Shown: positions 1 through 6,901 of the stretch, in pieces
Layout of the letters: the number at the start of each line of letters is the position of its first letter
Position numbering within the stretch: the first letter of the stretch is position 1
Origin: Chloroflexota bacterium
Lineage (GTDB): Bacteria; Chloroflexota; Dehalococcoidia; Lucifugimonadales; JAPUKM01
Direction: 5' to 3'
Assembly: GCA_027295645.1 (NCBI GenBank)
Contig: JAPUKM010000135.1
Location: 1 to 11,407, forward strand
Length of the DNA: 11,407 nucleotides
Position numbers and translations under genes: made by a program
The notes under the pieces: generated by a model
Seen by the model: only the letters and a program-made list of their open reading frames with translations
Database searches by the model: none
What the model was told of the DNA's origin: nothing

Positions 1-134
1 TCCCGGATGTGGTGCACGTGCTCATCAACGGCCGCATAGTGAAATCCGGCGGCAAGGAGCTTGCCCTGGAGATCGAGGCCGAGGGCTACGACAAGTTCGA
101 AGAGCAGGTCGGCGCCGCTTCGCCCGACAGATAG
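1..134 (+). CDS. sufC: SufC, Fe-S cluster assembly ATPase (C-terminal fragment)
   Basis: Only the last 43 residues are in the window; the gene runs off the left edge. The frame starts at base 3 and ends at TAG 132-134. The visible tail (VVHVLINGRIVKSGGKELAL, then an acidic end with EGYDKFEEQ) is the typical end of SufC, the ABC-type ATPase of the SUF scaffold, where the 'H-V-L-x-x-G-R-I-V-x-S-G' strand follows the last helix of the nucleotide-binding fold. In the family SufC works in the cytosol with SufB and SufD, and ATP hydrolysis drives structural change of the scaffold. The Walker motifs lie outside the window. The next gene, sufD, begins 14 bases later, which supports the call. Confidence 0.9.
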   Translation, partial: PDVVHVLINGRIVKSGGKELALEIEAEGYDKFEEQVGAASPDR

Positions 135-148
135 AGGTCCGCCGCGCC

Positions 149-1498
149 ATGGCTCAGCGTCCACCGACACAGGAATCCACCTATCTGGAGACGTTCAAGA
201 CGCTCCAGAGGAACGGACACGCCCAGGACCCCGCGTGGGTGCAGTCACTCCGGGACGAGGCGATACTGCGGTTCGGCGACCTCGGGTTCCCCGTCAACCG
301 GCGCGGAAACGAGGAGTGGAAGTACACGAACGTGGGTCCCCTTGCCAGGGTCCCCTTCCGCCCGGCTACCGCGCAGGCAACGCTCCAGAGCGCTGACCTG
401 CAACGCTTCGGCCTCGGCGAGCCGGCAAAGCACCAGCTGGTCTTCGTCGACGGCAGCTACGCCCCGGAGCTCTCCTCCATCGTCTCGCTGCCAGCGGGCG
501 TGCGCGTGGTCGACTTCAAAGAGGCTATGGGCTCGTCGCCCACGCTGCTCCGGGAGCACCTGGCGCAGCACGCCTCCGGTGAGGCCAACGCCTTCGTCGC
601 CCTCAACACGGCCTTCATCCACCATGGAGCCTTCGTTCACATCCCGGACGGCATCCGTGTGGAGGAGCCGGTCCTCCTGCTGTTCCTCAGCACGGCGAAG
701 GATGAGGATACCGTCTCACACCCCAGGGTGCTCATCGTCACGGGCAGGGAGAGCGAGGCAACGCTCATCGAGAGCTACGGCTCCCTTGCCGATGCCCGGC
801 ACTTCGTCAACGCGGTCGCGGAGGTCGTCGTAGGCCAGAACTCCACCCTGCGGTACTACACTATCCAACGGCAGGGCGAGCAGGCGTTCCACGTCACCAA
901 CACCCAGGCGGTCCTGGACCGGGACGCCTCCCTCTCATCGGTGAACATCGATCTTGGCGGTGGGCTCGTGCGGCACAACCTGAACGTCCTCATGGGCGCT
1001 GAAGGGGCAAGTTGTATGCTCAACGGCCTCTACATGACGACCAGGTCCCAGCACGTGGACAACCAGGTCGTCATCGACCACGCCAAGGGCCACACGACGG
1101 CCCGGGAGCTATACAAGGGCATCCTTGACGGCAAGTCCCGGACCGTGTTCCACGGCAGCATCATCGTGCGCGAGGGCGCCCGAAAGGTCGACGCCGACCA
1201 GTCCGACAAGAACCTGTTGCTGTCTGACCAGGCGGAGGCGGACACCAAGCCCGCCTTCTGGATCTACTGCGACGACGTCAAGTGCACCCACGGGGCCTCC
1301 TGCGGGCAGATCGATGAGGAGGCGCTCTTCTACATGCGCAGCCGCGGCATCGGCGACCGCGAGGCGCGCAGCCTCCTGGTCCGGGGGTTCGTGTCGGAGA
1401 TCGTCGACAGCATAGAGTACGAGCCGTACCGCAAACACGTGGACGGCCTGGTGCAGAGCACCCTGCGGGAGTGGCTGGGAGGCGATGAGGCGGCGTAA
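149..1498 (+). CDS. sufD: SufD, Fe-S cluster assembly scaffold protein
   Basis: A 449-residue protein, the normal length for SufD. It is the non-catalytic partner of SufB in the cytosolic SufBCD complex on which nascent iron-sulfur clusters form. The N-terminal part (about 1-140) carries the helical segment with 'NEEWKYTN', a usual SufD motif. The middle is the beta-helix core, with regular short strands such as 'HNLNVLMGAEGASCMLNGLY'. The C-terminal helical part contains DDVKCTHGASCGQID (Asp375 to Asp389) and ends with a 'RSLLVRGFVSEIVD' helix. His381 in 'KCTHG' corresponds to the conserved histidine at the SufB-SufD interface (His360 in E. coli SufD). ATG at 149 has a weak GAGGT (134-138) ten bases upstream, overlapping the sufC stop. 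SufS follows after 19 bases, so the genes form one operon. SufB is a paralogue, but the position after sufC and the 'WKYTN' segment favour SufD. Confidence 0.93.
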   Translation: MAQRPPTQESTYLETFKTLQRNGHAQDPAWVQSLRDEAILRFGDLGFPVNRRGNEEWKYTNVGPLARVPFRPATAQATLQSADLQRFGLGEPAKHQLVFVDGSYAPELSSIVSLPAGVRVVDFKEAMGSSPTLLREHLAQHASGEANAFVALNTAFIHHGAFVHIPDGIRVEEPVLLLFLSTAKDEDTVSHPRVLIVTGRESEATLIESYGSLADARHFVNAVAEVVVGQNSTLRYYTIQRQGEQAFHVTNTQAVLDRDASLSSVNIDLGGGLVRHNLNVLMGAEGASCMLNGLYMTTRSQHVDNQVVIDHAKGHTTARELYKGILDGKSRTVFHGSIIVREGARKVDADQSDKNLLLSDQAEADTKPAFWIYCDDVKCTHGASCGQIDEEALFYMRSRGIGDREARSLLVRGFVSEIVDSIEYEPYRKHVDGLVQSTLREWLGGDEAA

Positions 1499-1517
1499 GC
1501 CCCGCTGAGACACGGCC

Positions 1518-2762
1518 ATGTTTGATCCAAAGGAGATCAGAAAAGACTTCCCCATCCTGGACCGGCAGGTCTACGGCAAGCCGTTGGTCTACCTGGACAA
1601 CGCCGCCACCTCCCAGAAGCCGCGGCAGGTCATTGAAGCCCTGACCGACTACTATCAGCGGTACAACTCCAACGTCCACCGCGGGGTCCACGCCCTCAGT
1701 GTGGAGGCCACCGATCGATACGAAGAGGCACGCCAGAAGGTCGCCGACTTCATCCACGCACCCGCCGCCGAGAGCATCATCTTCACCCGCAACACCACCG
1801 AGGCCATCAACCTGGTGGCCTACTCCTGGGCGCTAAAGAACCTCCACCCAGACGATGAGATCGTCCTCACGGAGATGGAGCACCACAGCAACCTTGTCCC
1901 CTGGCAGATGGTGGCCCAGCAGACGGGTGCTCGCCTCTGTTTTATACCCGTGGGAGAGCACGGTGCCCTGGACATCTCCTCACTGGACACCATCATCAAC
2001 CGGCGCACACGGCTGGTCTCCATCGTCAGCGTCTCCAACTTCCTGGGCACCATAAACCCCGTGGAGACCATCCGCGACCGGGCACGGCAGGTGGGCGCCC
2101 TCTTCATGGTGGACGGCGCCCAGAGCGTGCCCCACATGCCCACCGATGTTGTGGAGATGGACTGTGACTTCCTGGCCTTCTCCGGCCACAAGATGCTGGC
2201 CCCCACCGGCATCGGCGTCCTGTACGTGAAGCCCTCCGTGCTGGAAACGCTGGAGCCGTTCCTGCGAGGCGGCGAAATGATCCGCGAGGTGTGGCTGGAC
2301 CATGCCACCTGGAACGATATCCCCGCCCGTTTCGAGGCGGGCACACCCGACATCGCGGACGCCATCGCCCTGGGAGCCGCCGTCGACTATTTGCAGACCC
2401 TCGGTATGGAGAACGTGCGCAAGCACGAGATAGAGAGCACCGCCTACGCCCTGGAGAGGCTCAGGGAGATCGAAGAGATGGACATCCTGGGACCCACGGA
2501 CGCTGAGAGCCGGGGAGGGCTCGTCGCCTTCACTCTGGGCGACGTTCATCCCCACGACGTGGGGACGCTGCTGGATAGCGACGGCATCGCCATCCGGGCC
2601 GGCCACCACTGCGTCATGCCCATGCACCGGAAGCTGGAGCTGGCCGCATCCTCTCGGGCCAGCTTTTACGTGTATAATACCCGTGAGGATATAGACGCCC
2701 TGGCTTCAGGGCTCAAGAAGGCGCTAGACTACTTTGCACGGTCCAATCGAACAGGAGCTTGA
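1518..2762 (+). CDS. sufS: SufS, group II cysteine desulfurase (PLP enzyme)
   Basis: A 414-residue class V aminotransferase-fold enzyme that takes sulfur from L-cysteine as a persulfide and leaves alanine. Many family members also act on selenocysteine. The signature residues sit at nearly the same numbers as in E. coli SufS. His123 is in EMEHHSNLVPWQ and stacks on PLP. Lys225 in 'FSGHKMLAPTGIG' is the Schiff-base lysine. Cys365 in 'RAGHHCVMP' is the persulfide-bearing cysteine, in the short-loop context typical of the SufS group. The N-terminus 'IRKDFPIL..VYGKPLVYLDNAATSQKP' is also diagnostic. The start ATG 1518 has only a poor Shine-Dalgarno sequence, so translation may be coupled to sufD. 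The end overlaps the start of sufU by 29 bases, which argues that SufU is its sulfur acceptor. Confidence 0.96.
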   Translation: MFDPKEIRKDFPILDRQVYGKPLVYLDNAATSQKPRQVIEALTDYYQRYNSNVHRGVHALSVEATDRYEEARQKVADFIHAPAAESIIFTRNTTEAINLVAYSWALKNLHPDDEIVLTEMEHHSNLVPWQMVAQQTGARLCFIPVGEHGALDISSLDTIINRRTRLVSIVSVSNFLGTINPVETIRDRARQVGALFMVDGAQSVPHMPTDVVEMDCDFLAFSGHKMLAPTGIGVLYVKPSVLETLEPFLRGGEMIREVWLDHATWNDIPARFEAGTPDIADAIALGAAVDYLQTLGMENVRKHEIESTAYALERLREIEEMDILGPTDAESRGGLVAFTLGDVHPHDVGTLLDSDGIAIRAGHHCVMPMHRKLELAASSRASFYVYNTREDIDALASGLKKALDYFARSNRTGA

Positions 2763-3192
2763 CGAGCTCTATCGGGAACTGATCCTCGATCACTACCGTA
2801 GGCCCCGCAACACCGATCTCCTTCCTGACGCTCAGCACAAGGCGGAGGGATTCAACCCCTTCTGCGGCGACCAGGTCAACCTCCAGGTCATGGTTGACGC
2901 CGGCGGCACCATCGAGGCCGTTGGACACCAGGGCAAGGGATGCTCCATCAGCCAGGCCTCCGCCTCCATGCTCACCGAGATCCTTAAAGGGAAGTCGCTG
3001 GAGGAGGCGCGGGCCACCAGTGACGCCTTTCGCAGGCTGTTGCGCGGCGAAGAGGTCGAAGAGTCCGAACTGAACGCCTTGGGCGACGTCGGGGCGCTTC
3101 AGGGGGTACGCAGGTTCCCCATCCGCATCAAGTGTGCCCTCCTGCCCTGGACCACCATGGAAGAGGCATTAGAGCAGGGCAAGCAAGGGTAA
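2734..3192 (+). CDS. sufU: SufU, zinc-dependent sulfurtransferase partner of SufS
   Basis: A 152-residue IscU-like protein of the SufU type. The zinc ligands known from Bacillus subtilis SufU (Cys41, Asp43, Cys66, Cys128) have counterparts here in Cys44 and Asp46 ('NPFCGDQV'), Cys70 ('GKGCSISQASASM') and Cys134 ('RIKCALLPW'). The insertion between the second and third cysteines that separates SufU from IscU is present (about 84-125). In the family SufU takes persulfide sulfur from SufS Cys365 and hands it to the SufBCD scaffold. The start is TTG 2734. An in-frame TAG at 2725-2727 rules out a start further upstream, and the conserved 'LDELYRELILDHYRRPRN' helix begins right after it. A purine-rich AAGAAGG lies at 2714-2720, rather far upstream. 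The gene overlaps sufS by 29 bases, so translational coupling is likely. Confidence 0.93.
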   Translation: MHGPIEQELDELYRELILDHYRRPRNTDLLPDAQHKAEGFNPFCGDQVNLQVMVDAGGTIEAVGHQGKGCSISQASASMLTEILKGKSLEEARATSDAFRRLLRGEEVEESELNALGDVGALQGVRRFPIRIKCALLPWTTMEEALEQGKQG

Positions 3193-3226
3193 CGCCAACC
3201 GGCACGTTCAGCCCCAACCGGGCATC

Positions 3227-3233
3227 AAAGGAG
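3227..3233 (+). promoter_or_regulatory. Strong ribosome binding site of the selenoprotein candidate
   Basis: AAAGGAG lies seven bases before ATG 3241. It is the best Shine-Dalgarno match in the left half of the window. It shows that the short frame ending at TGA 3436 is really translated, and so that the ribosome does reach the TGA. Confidence 0.75.
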
Positions 3234-3240
3234 ACCACCC

Positions 3241-3801
3241 ATGTCCTGGATACGAGAGGACCACACCAACATAAAAGGCCTATCTCCTGTCATGACGGTT
3301 GTATCCATCAACCCGAAGGTATTGGAGGCCTTGCGAGCGTGGAACCAGTCCATCTCCTTCGGCAGCTCCGCGCTCACCAGGACACAGGAGGAGGCCATCG
3401 CCGCCACCGTATCGGTCATCAACAAATGCCGCTACTGAACGGTAGCTCACGGAGGGGGCCTCCGTCGCGAGTCTGACAACCCTGAGCTGGCCAGCCACGT
3501 CATGCACGACTACACCAAGGCGGACCTGGACCCGCAGACCCGGGGAATGCTGGACTACACCGCCAAGCTGACCCGCGATCCCGGAGCCATGCGAGAAACA
3601 GATGTCCAGAAGCTGAGAGACCTGGGACTGAGCGATGAGCAGATCCTCTCCACGGCGCTCATCGCCGCCATGTACGCCTTCATGACCCGCCTGGCCGATG
3701 GCCTCGGAGTCGACGTGCAGCAGGACCGGATAGAGTCCATCGAGCGCTGGCTGACCGGCCCCGCCAGGGAGCAGGAGTGGCTGATGAAGGGCCACGGCTA
3801 G
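3241..3801 (+). CDS. AhpD-like peroxidase-related selenoprotein (CxxU), in-frame TGA read as selenocysteine
   Basis: Read through the TGA at 3436-3438, this is one 186-residue protein of the AhpD/carboxymuconolactone decarboxylase fold. It resembles the 'uncharacterized peroxidase-related' group (TIGR01926-like) in length and layout. In that family a CxxC pair reduces peroxides or disulfides, with a nearby Glu and His relaying protons. Here the motif is Cys63-Arg-Tyr-Sec66-Thr-Val-Ala-His70. The family Glu fits Glu51, twelve residues before Cys63, as in AhpD (Glu118/Cys130). Downstream, in the same frame, come 'LDPQTRGMLDYTAKLTRDPG', 'VQKLRDLGLSDEQIL' and 'ALIAAMYAFMTRLADGLGV', all typical family segments, ending at TAG 3799-3801. 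Neither half alone makes a complete fold. The frame shows no other stop or shift. It follows sufU by 48 bases on the same strand. The alternative is a single Cys-to-TGA nonsense mutation, but the stem-loop just after the TGA and the exact position at a redox cysteine favour selenocysteine. Confidence 0.85.
3439..3473 (+). promoter_or_regulatory. Putative bacterial SECIS element just downstream of the Sec TGA
   Basis: ACGGAGG (3449-3455) pairs perfectly with CCTCCGT (3459-3465) around a GGG loop (3456-3458). The lower part can be extended by CTC (3446-3448) with GAG (3469-3471), leaving CGC bulged. The loop lies 17 bases after the TGA, inside the 16-37 base spacing described for bacterial SECIS elements, and has G in its first two positions as SelB binding requires. 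The region is also coding (His-Gly-Gly-Gly-Leu-Arg-Arg). The pairing was found by eye, and no folding energy was calculated. Confidence 0.7.
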
Positions 3802-3863
3802 GCCCACAGCAGGATGAGCAGCTCACGCATATGCCCCCTTCCGCTCGTGGTGAGCTCCGACCT

Positions 3864-3894
3864 GTGGATGTCATTCTGAAGAATCTGGGGAGGG
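3864..3894 (+). repeat. Dispersed repeat, copy 1 (short form)
   Basis: GTGGATGTCATTCT (3864-3877) runs directly into GAAGAATCTGGGGAGGG (3878-3894). Both blocks recur in copy 2 about 73 bases downstream, but there they are separated by a hairpin centre of 20 bases. Copy 1 therefore looks like the same unit with its centre deleted or never inserted. The 'TGTCATTCT...GAAGAATCT' ends resemble palindromic intergenic repeats that recur in Chloroflexota and some other bacterial genomes. That resemblance is recalled, not checked. Confidence 0.75.
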
Positions 3895-3936
3895 ATTGCT
3901 CCACCCCCTCCGCCACAGACCCTTTGCAGACTGAGA

Positions 3937-3988
3937 GTGGATGTCATTCTTCACCCCGATGTGTCGGGGTGAAGAATCTGGGGAGGGG
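3937..3988 (+). repeat. Dispersed repeat, copy 2, with a perfect 14-bp hairpin
   Basis: The same ends as copy 1 enclose a perfect inverted repeat. ATTCTTCACCCCGA (3946-3959) pairs with TCGGGGTGAAGAAT (3964-3977) around a TGTG loop (3960-3963), followed by CTGGGGAGGG (3978-3987). It could act as a REP-like unit or small non-autonomous mobile repeat, or stop or stabilise transcripts of the upstream operon. No T-tract follows the stem, so a classical terminator is less likely. Confidence 0.8.
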
Positions 3989-4072
3989 TACATCCTCTGC
4001 GCGCACGGCATTCGTACTACCTATAGAGAGCAGTATGGATATGAACCACCCTGGACGGAGACCGACCACTCC

Positions 4073-5197
4073 TTGACCAAAGCCAAGCGTTGGATAACCC
4101 TCGGCCTTGCGGTGCTCCTCACCGCCGCGGTCTGCTCCTCCGGCGTCCTCTCGCGCCCGGAGCCCCTGGCCCCGGAGCTGGAGAACATCTCCGGCTGGAT
4201 AAACTCAGAGCCGCTGCTCATTGAAGAGCTACAGGGCAAGGTGGTCCTCGTCGACTTCTGGACCTACACCTGTGTCAACTGCATCCGCACCTTCCCCTTC
4301 TTGAAGGAGTGGCATAACAAGTACGCCGACAAGGGGCTGGTCATCCTCGGAGTGCACACACCCGAGTTCGAGGTCGAGAAGAGACGGGAGAACGTCGAGG
4401 CCGCCGCCGCCGAGTTTGGGCTCGCTTACCCCATCGCCCAGGACAACGACTACGGCACCTGGAACGCCTTCGACAACCGCTTCTGGCCCGCCAAGTACCT
4501 CATCGATAAGGACGGCTACATCCGCTACACCCACTTCGGCGAAGGGGAGTACATGGAGACGGAGCAGTGGATACAGACCCTCCTTGTCGAAGCCGGCACA
4601 CTGTCGGAGGAGATCCCCCTGAACCCGGACGAGGGGCCACAGCGAGCGGATGTGCAGCCCCTCATAGATGACGCCGACCTGCGGTTCACCAGAGAGCTGT
4701 ACGGCGGCTACGATCGCAACTACCACCCCAGTGGACAGTATGTCAACGGCATCGCCCACCCCGCTTACTACGACGGCCGTGACGAAATCAATGCCTACAC
4801 GGACCCGGGCACTCACCTCAACCAGTACCTCTACCTCCAGGGACATTGGCTCAATGGGCCGGAGAGCCTGGTACATGCCAGGGCCACGCAAGGCTACGAC
4901 GACTATCTCGCCATCAAGTTCTTCGCTACCTCGGCGAACGCCGTGCTGCGGTCCGCCGGCGGCGAGAGCTATAAGGTGTGGGTCACCCTGGATGGCCGGA
5001 ACCTGACCGAGGAGAACAGGGGTGTGGACGTGACCTTCGACGAAGATGGCCGGAGCGTGGTCATTGTGGACGAACCGCGCATGTTCCGGCTGGTGGAGAC
5101 CGGAGAGCTGGCGACTCACGAACTGAGGCTGAGCTCCAACTCGGACCAGTTCTCCCTCTTCGCCTACACCTTCGGCTTCTATACGGAGGGGCCATAG
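4073..5197 (+). CDS. Exported thioredoxin-fold protein with DipZ-like C-terminal domain
   Basis: From TTG 4073 the protein has 374 residues. Residues 3-27 (KAKRWITLGLAVLLTAAV...) form a signal peptide or membrane anchor, so it should act outside the membrane. A TlpA/redoxin-type thioredoxin domain covers about 40-185, with the active site Cys67-Val-Asn-Cys70 in WTYTCVNCIRTFPFLKEW and a cis-proline region in 'DNRFWPAKYLIDKDG'. The C-terminal part (about 205-374, 'ELYGGYDRN..' to 'LFAYTFGFYTEGP') resembles the carbohydrate-binding-module-like end domain of mycobacterial DipZ. The CcdA/DsbD-type membrane part of DipZ is missing. The frame is open back to ATG 3941, but that extension lies in repeat DNA; TTG 4073 puts the signal sequence at the start, with GGACGGAG (4053-4060) 12 bases upstream. 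It could reduce or rearrange disulfides of exported proteins. The partner is unknown. Confidence 0.82.
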   Translation: MTKAKRWITLGLAVLLTAAVCSSGVLSRPEPLAPELENISGWINSEPLLIEELQGKVVLVDFWTYTCVNCIRTFPFLKEWHNKYADKGLVILGVHTPEFEVEKRRENVEAAAAEFGLAYPIAQDNDYGTWNAFDNRFWPAKYLIDKDGYIRYTHFGEGEYMETEQWIQTLLVEAGTLSEEIPLNPDEGPQRADVQPLIDDADLRFTRELYGGYDRNYHPSGQYVNGIAHPAYYDGRDEINAYTDPGTHLNQYLYLQGHWLNGPESLVHARATQGYDDYLAIKFFATSANAVLRSAGGESYKVWVTLDGRNLTEENRGVDVTFDEDGRSVVIVDEPRMFRLVETGELATHELRLSSNSDQFSLFAYTFGFYTEGP

Positions 5198-5214
5198 AGG
5201 CCGGGCGCTCTGCC

Positions 5215-6894
5215 CTACTCCGTGACCCGGAGCCGGGCCCAGTGCAGGTACTCTGACGAGGCGAAGTTCGGAGCAAATCCCTGCACACGCGTGCGCCACG
5301 CCCAGAGGCTGGAGCCGGTGACCGGCATGAAGAGCAGCGCCTGGTCCATGACGTACCGCTGTAGCTCTCGCAACACCTCTCCCCTACCCTCCTCCGCTAC
5401 AGACTGCCGCTCAATGAGCCCGTCCAGCTCAGGGTCAACTGCGCCGGTAATCCGCCAGATGCCCCGGCTGTGCAGCAGCCCGGAGAGGAACCGGTTCGTG
5501 CCGCTGACGGGAGGAATCGGCCCAAGAAAGACCTGAAAATCTCCCGCCTCCCATATCCGTTCTGCATAGACCCTGGGGTTCAGTATCTCCAGGGTGGGCT
5601 CAAAGCCGACGGACTCCAGTCGGCTTTTGTACAGCTCGCCCAGCGCAACGTACCTGTCGCCAAAATCGGCCACGGACACCGTCAGAGGGACCGGCAGCGC
5701 GACTCCCGACTCCGATAGAAGCCTTCCGGCCTCCACCCTGTCACCAAAGTACTCTCTCAGCTCCTCCTCCGAGAGGAGCCACTCCCGCCTCTCCACCGGC
5801 ACGCCCAGCGCGACCTCCCCCTGCCCGTCCCACGCCTCACGCAGCGCCTCCCAGGGGTCCAGCGCCTGGTACACCGCTCGCCTCACCTCCACGCGGTTCA
5901 GCGGCGGCTCCGATGTCTTCAGCCCCATCAGCAGACCGGTGCCCGGCTGTGGGAACCGCCCCGTCTGGACAGAGCCCTCCCGGCCCTGGAGACGCTCCCG
6001 CATCTCCAGAGGCAGCGTGGTGATATCCGCCTGGCCGACCAGCAGCGTCGCCAGGCGCACCTCACTATCAGCAGCCACCTCAACCTCCAGCATCTCAAGC
6101 CCGGGAAGTCCCTTTTCGAAGTAGTCCGGGTTGCCGGCATACTCCGATTTCGTTCCGACCCGGGACTCCAGTATCCACGGCCCCGTCCCAATCGTCGGCC
6201 CCTCACGGAGGTGACCGTTCACGGCCACCGCCTCCGGGGCCACCACCTTCGCCTGCCCGTGAGCCAGCGATCCCAGGAAGTCGGCGTCCGGGCTGGCGAG
6301 CGTGAGCGTCACCGTCAGCGGACCCGACGCCTCCACGGATTCCAGACCGCTGAGCAGCGTCGCACCGGGGGTCCCGGGCGTCAGCAGCCGCAGCAGACTG
6401 AAGGCCACGTCCTCCGCCGTGAGCGTTCGACCGTTCACCGGCGGACGGTCCTGCCAGCGCACCCCCTCCCTCAAACGGAAGGTATAGGTCAGCGAATCGG
6501 GGTGCTCCCAGCTCTCGCACAGGTCGCACTCCACCTGCTGGCTCGGAAGGGCCACACCTGGCCCCGCCTTGAGCCGCAGGAGCCTGCTGTAGACCATGCC
6601 GGGGCCCACGGAGATGAGCCCCTCCGTGACCTCCTGGTGCACATCCAGGTGAGGCGCTCCGGCGGGGACCATCAGCCTGGCGGTTCCCTCCGGCCTCCCT
6701 GGAGTCGCCTCCGGCGTTGGAGTGACCGCCAGCGTTGTCGTCGCAGTTGGCATGGCCGTAGGGACCGCGGTGGAGGTCGGTGTGAGCGCCGGGGTGGGAG
6801 TTGAGGAGCTACACCCGCCAATTCCCAGCCACAGAGCAGCCGCAAGGCCCACCCAGGGGAGCGATCGTCTCCCCGCCCGGTGCCGCGATCCCAT
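5215..6894 (-). CDS. Solute-binding lipoprotein, peptide/nickel ABC transporter type (SBP family 5)
   Basis: A 559-residue extracytoplasmic binding protein. The N-terminus (RRSLPWVGLAAALWLGIGGC) is a lipoprotein signal with lipobox Ile25-Gly-Gly-Cys28. It is followed by a Thr/Pro-rich linker of about 35 residues, then the family 5 fold: 'LTYTFRLREGVRWQDRPPVNGRTLTAEDVAFSL', 'GTGPWILES' and 'GNPDYFEKGLPGLEMLEV' are hallmarks. The family captures oligopeptides, metal chelates or other solutes for an ABC importer. No permease or ATPase gene is nearby, so it is an orphan here. ATG 6894 starts 7 bases after the upstream gene's stop. An in-frame ATG at 6921, overlapping that gene, is also possible and has a GCAGAGG next to it. 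The frame is open to 7062, but that part lies inside the neighbour. The 3' end faces the thioredoxin gene with only 17 bases between stops. Confidence 0.88.
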   Translation of the reverse strand: MGSRHRAGRRSLPWVGLAAALWLGIGGCSSSTPTPALTPTSTAVPTAMPTATTTLAVTPTPEATPGRPEGTARLMVPAGAPHLDVHQEVTEGLISVGPGMVYSRLLRLKAGPGVALPSQQVECDLCESWEHPDSLTYTFRLREGVRWQDRPPVNGRTLTAEDVAFSLLRLLTPGTPGATLLSGLESVEASGPLTVTLTLASPDADFLGSLAHGQAKVVAPEAVAVNGHLREGPTIGTGPWILESRVGTKSEYAGNPDYFEKGLPGLEMLEVEVAADSEVRLATLLVGQADITTLPLEMRERLQGREGSVQTGRFPQPGTGLLMGLKTSEPPLNRVEVRRAVYQALDPWEALREAWDGQGEVALGVPVERREWLLSEEELREYFGDRVEAGRLLSESGVALPVPLTVSVADFGDRYVALGELYKSRLESVGFEPTLEILNPRVYAERIWEAGDFQVFLGPIPPVSGTNRFLSGLLHSRGIWRITGAVDPELDGLIERQSVAEEGRGEVLRELQRYVMDQALLFMPVTGSSLWAWRTRVQGFAPNFASSEYLHWARLRVTE

Positions 6895-6901
6895 CGCCCG
6901 G

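Larger units (their letters stand above)
3802..4072. other. Intergenic region with repeats between the selenoprotein and thioredoxin genes
   Basis: This is the longest stretch without a gene, 271 bases. Besides the two repeat copies listed separately, AGCTCAC (3820-3826) can pair with GTGAGCT (3850-3856) over a 23-base loop, and GGAGGG (3889-3894) with CCCTCC (3906-3911). Neither is followed by a T-run, so no clear intrinsic terminator is present. A longer reading frame for the next gene begins at ATG 3941, but its first part runs through the repeat hairpin and does not look like protein sequence under selection. Confidence 0.6.

Noticed and set aside
3502..3801. A separate 99-residue gene starting at ATG 3502
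   Set aside because: There is no ribosome binding site, it lacks the active-site motif, and it is in frame with the upstream part across a TGA at the redox position. It is treated as the C-terminal part of the selenoprotein candidate.
3802..3863. Intrinsic terminator after the selenoprotein candidate
   Set aside because: The only stem has a 23-base loop and no T-run follows it.
3941..4072. N-terminal extension of the thioredoxin-fold protein from ATG 3941
   Set aside because: The first codons lie within the repeat hairpin, and the extension would put 44 polar residues before the signal sequence. TTG 4073 fits an exported protein better.
4229..5299. Minus-strand open frame of 356 codons opposite the thioredoxin gene
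   Set aside because: It is the mirror of a GC-rich coding gene. Its translation is rich in Val, Gly and Glu without recognisable motifs, and it overlaps both convergent genes.
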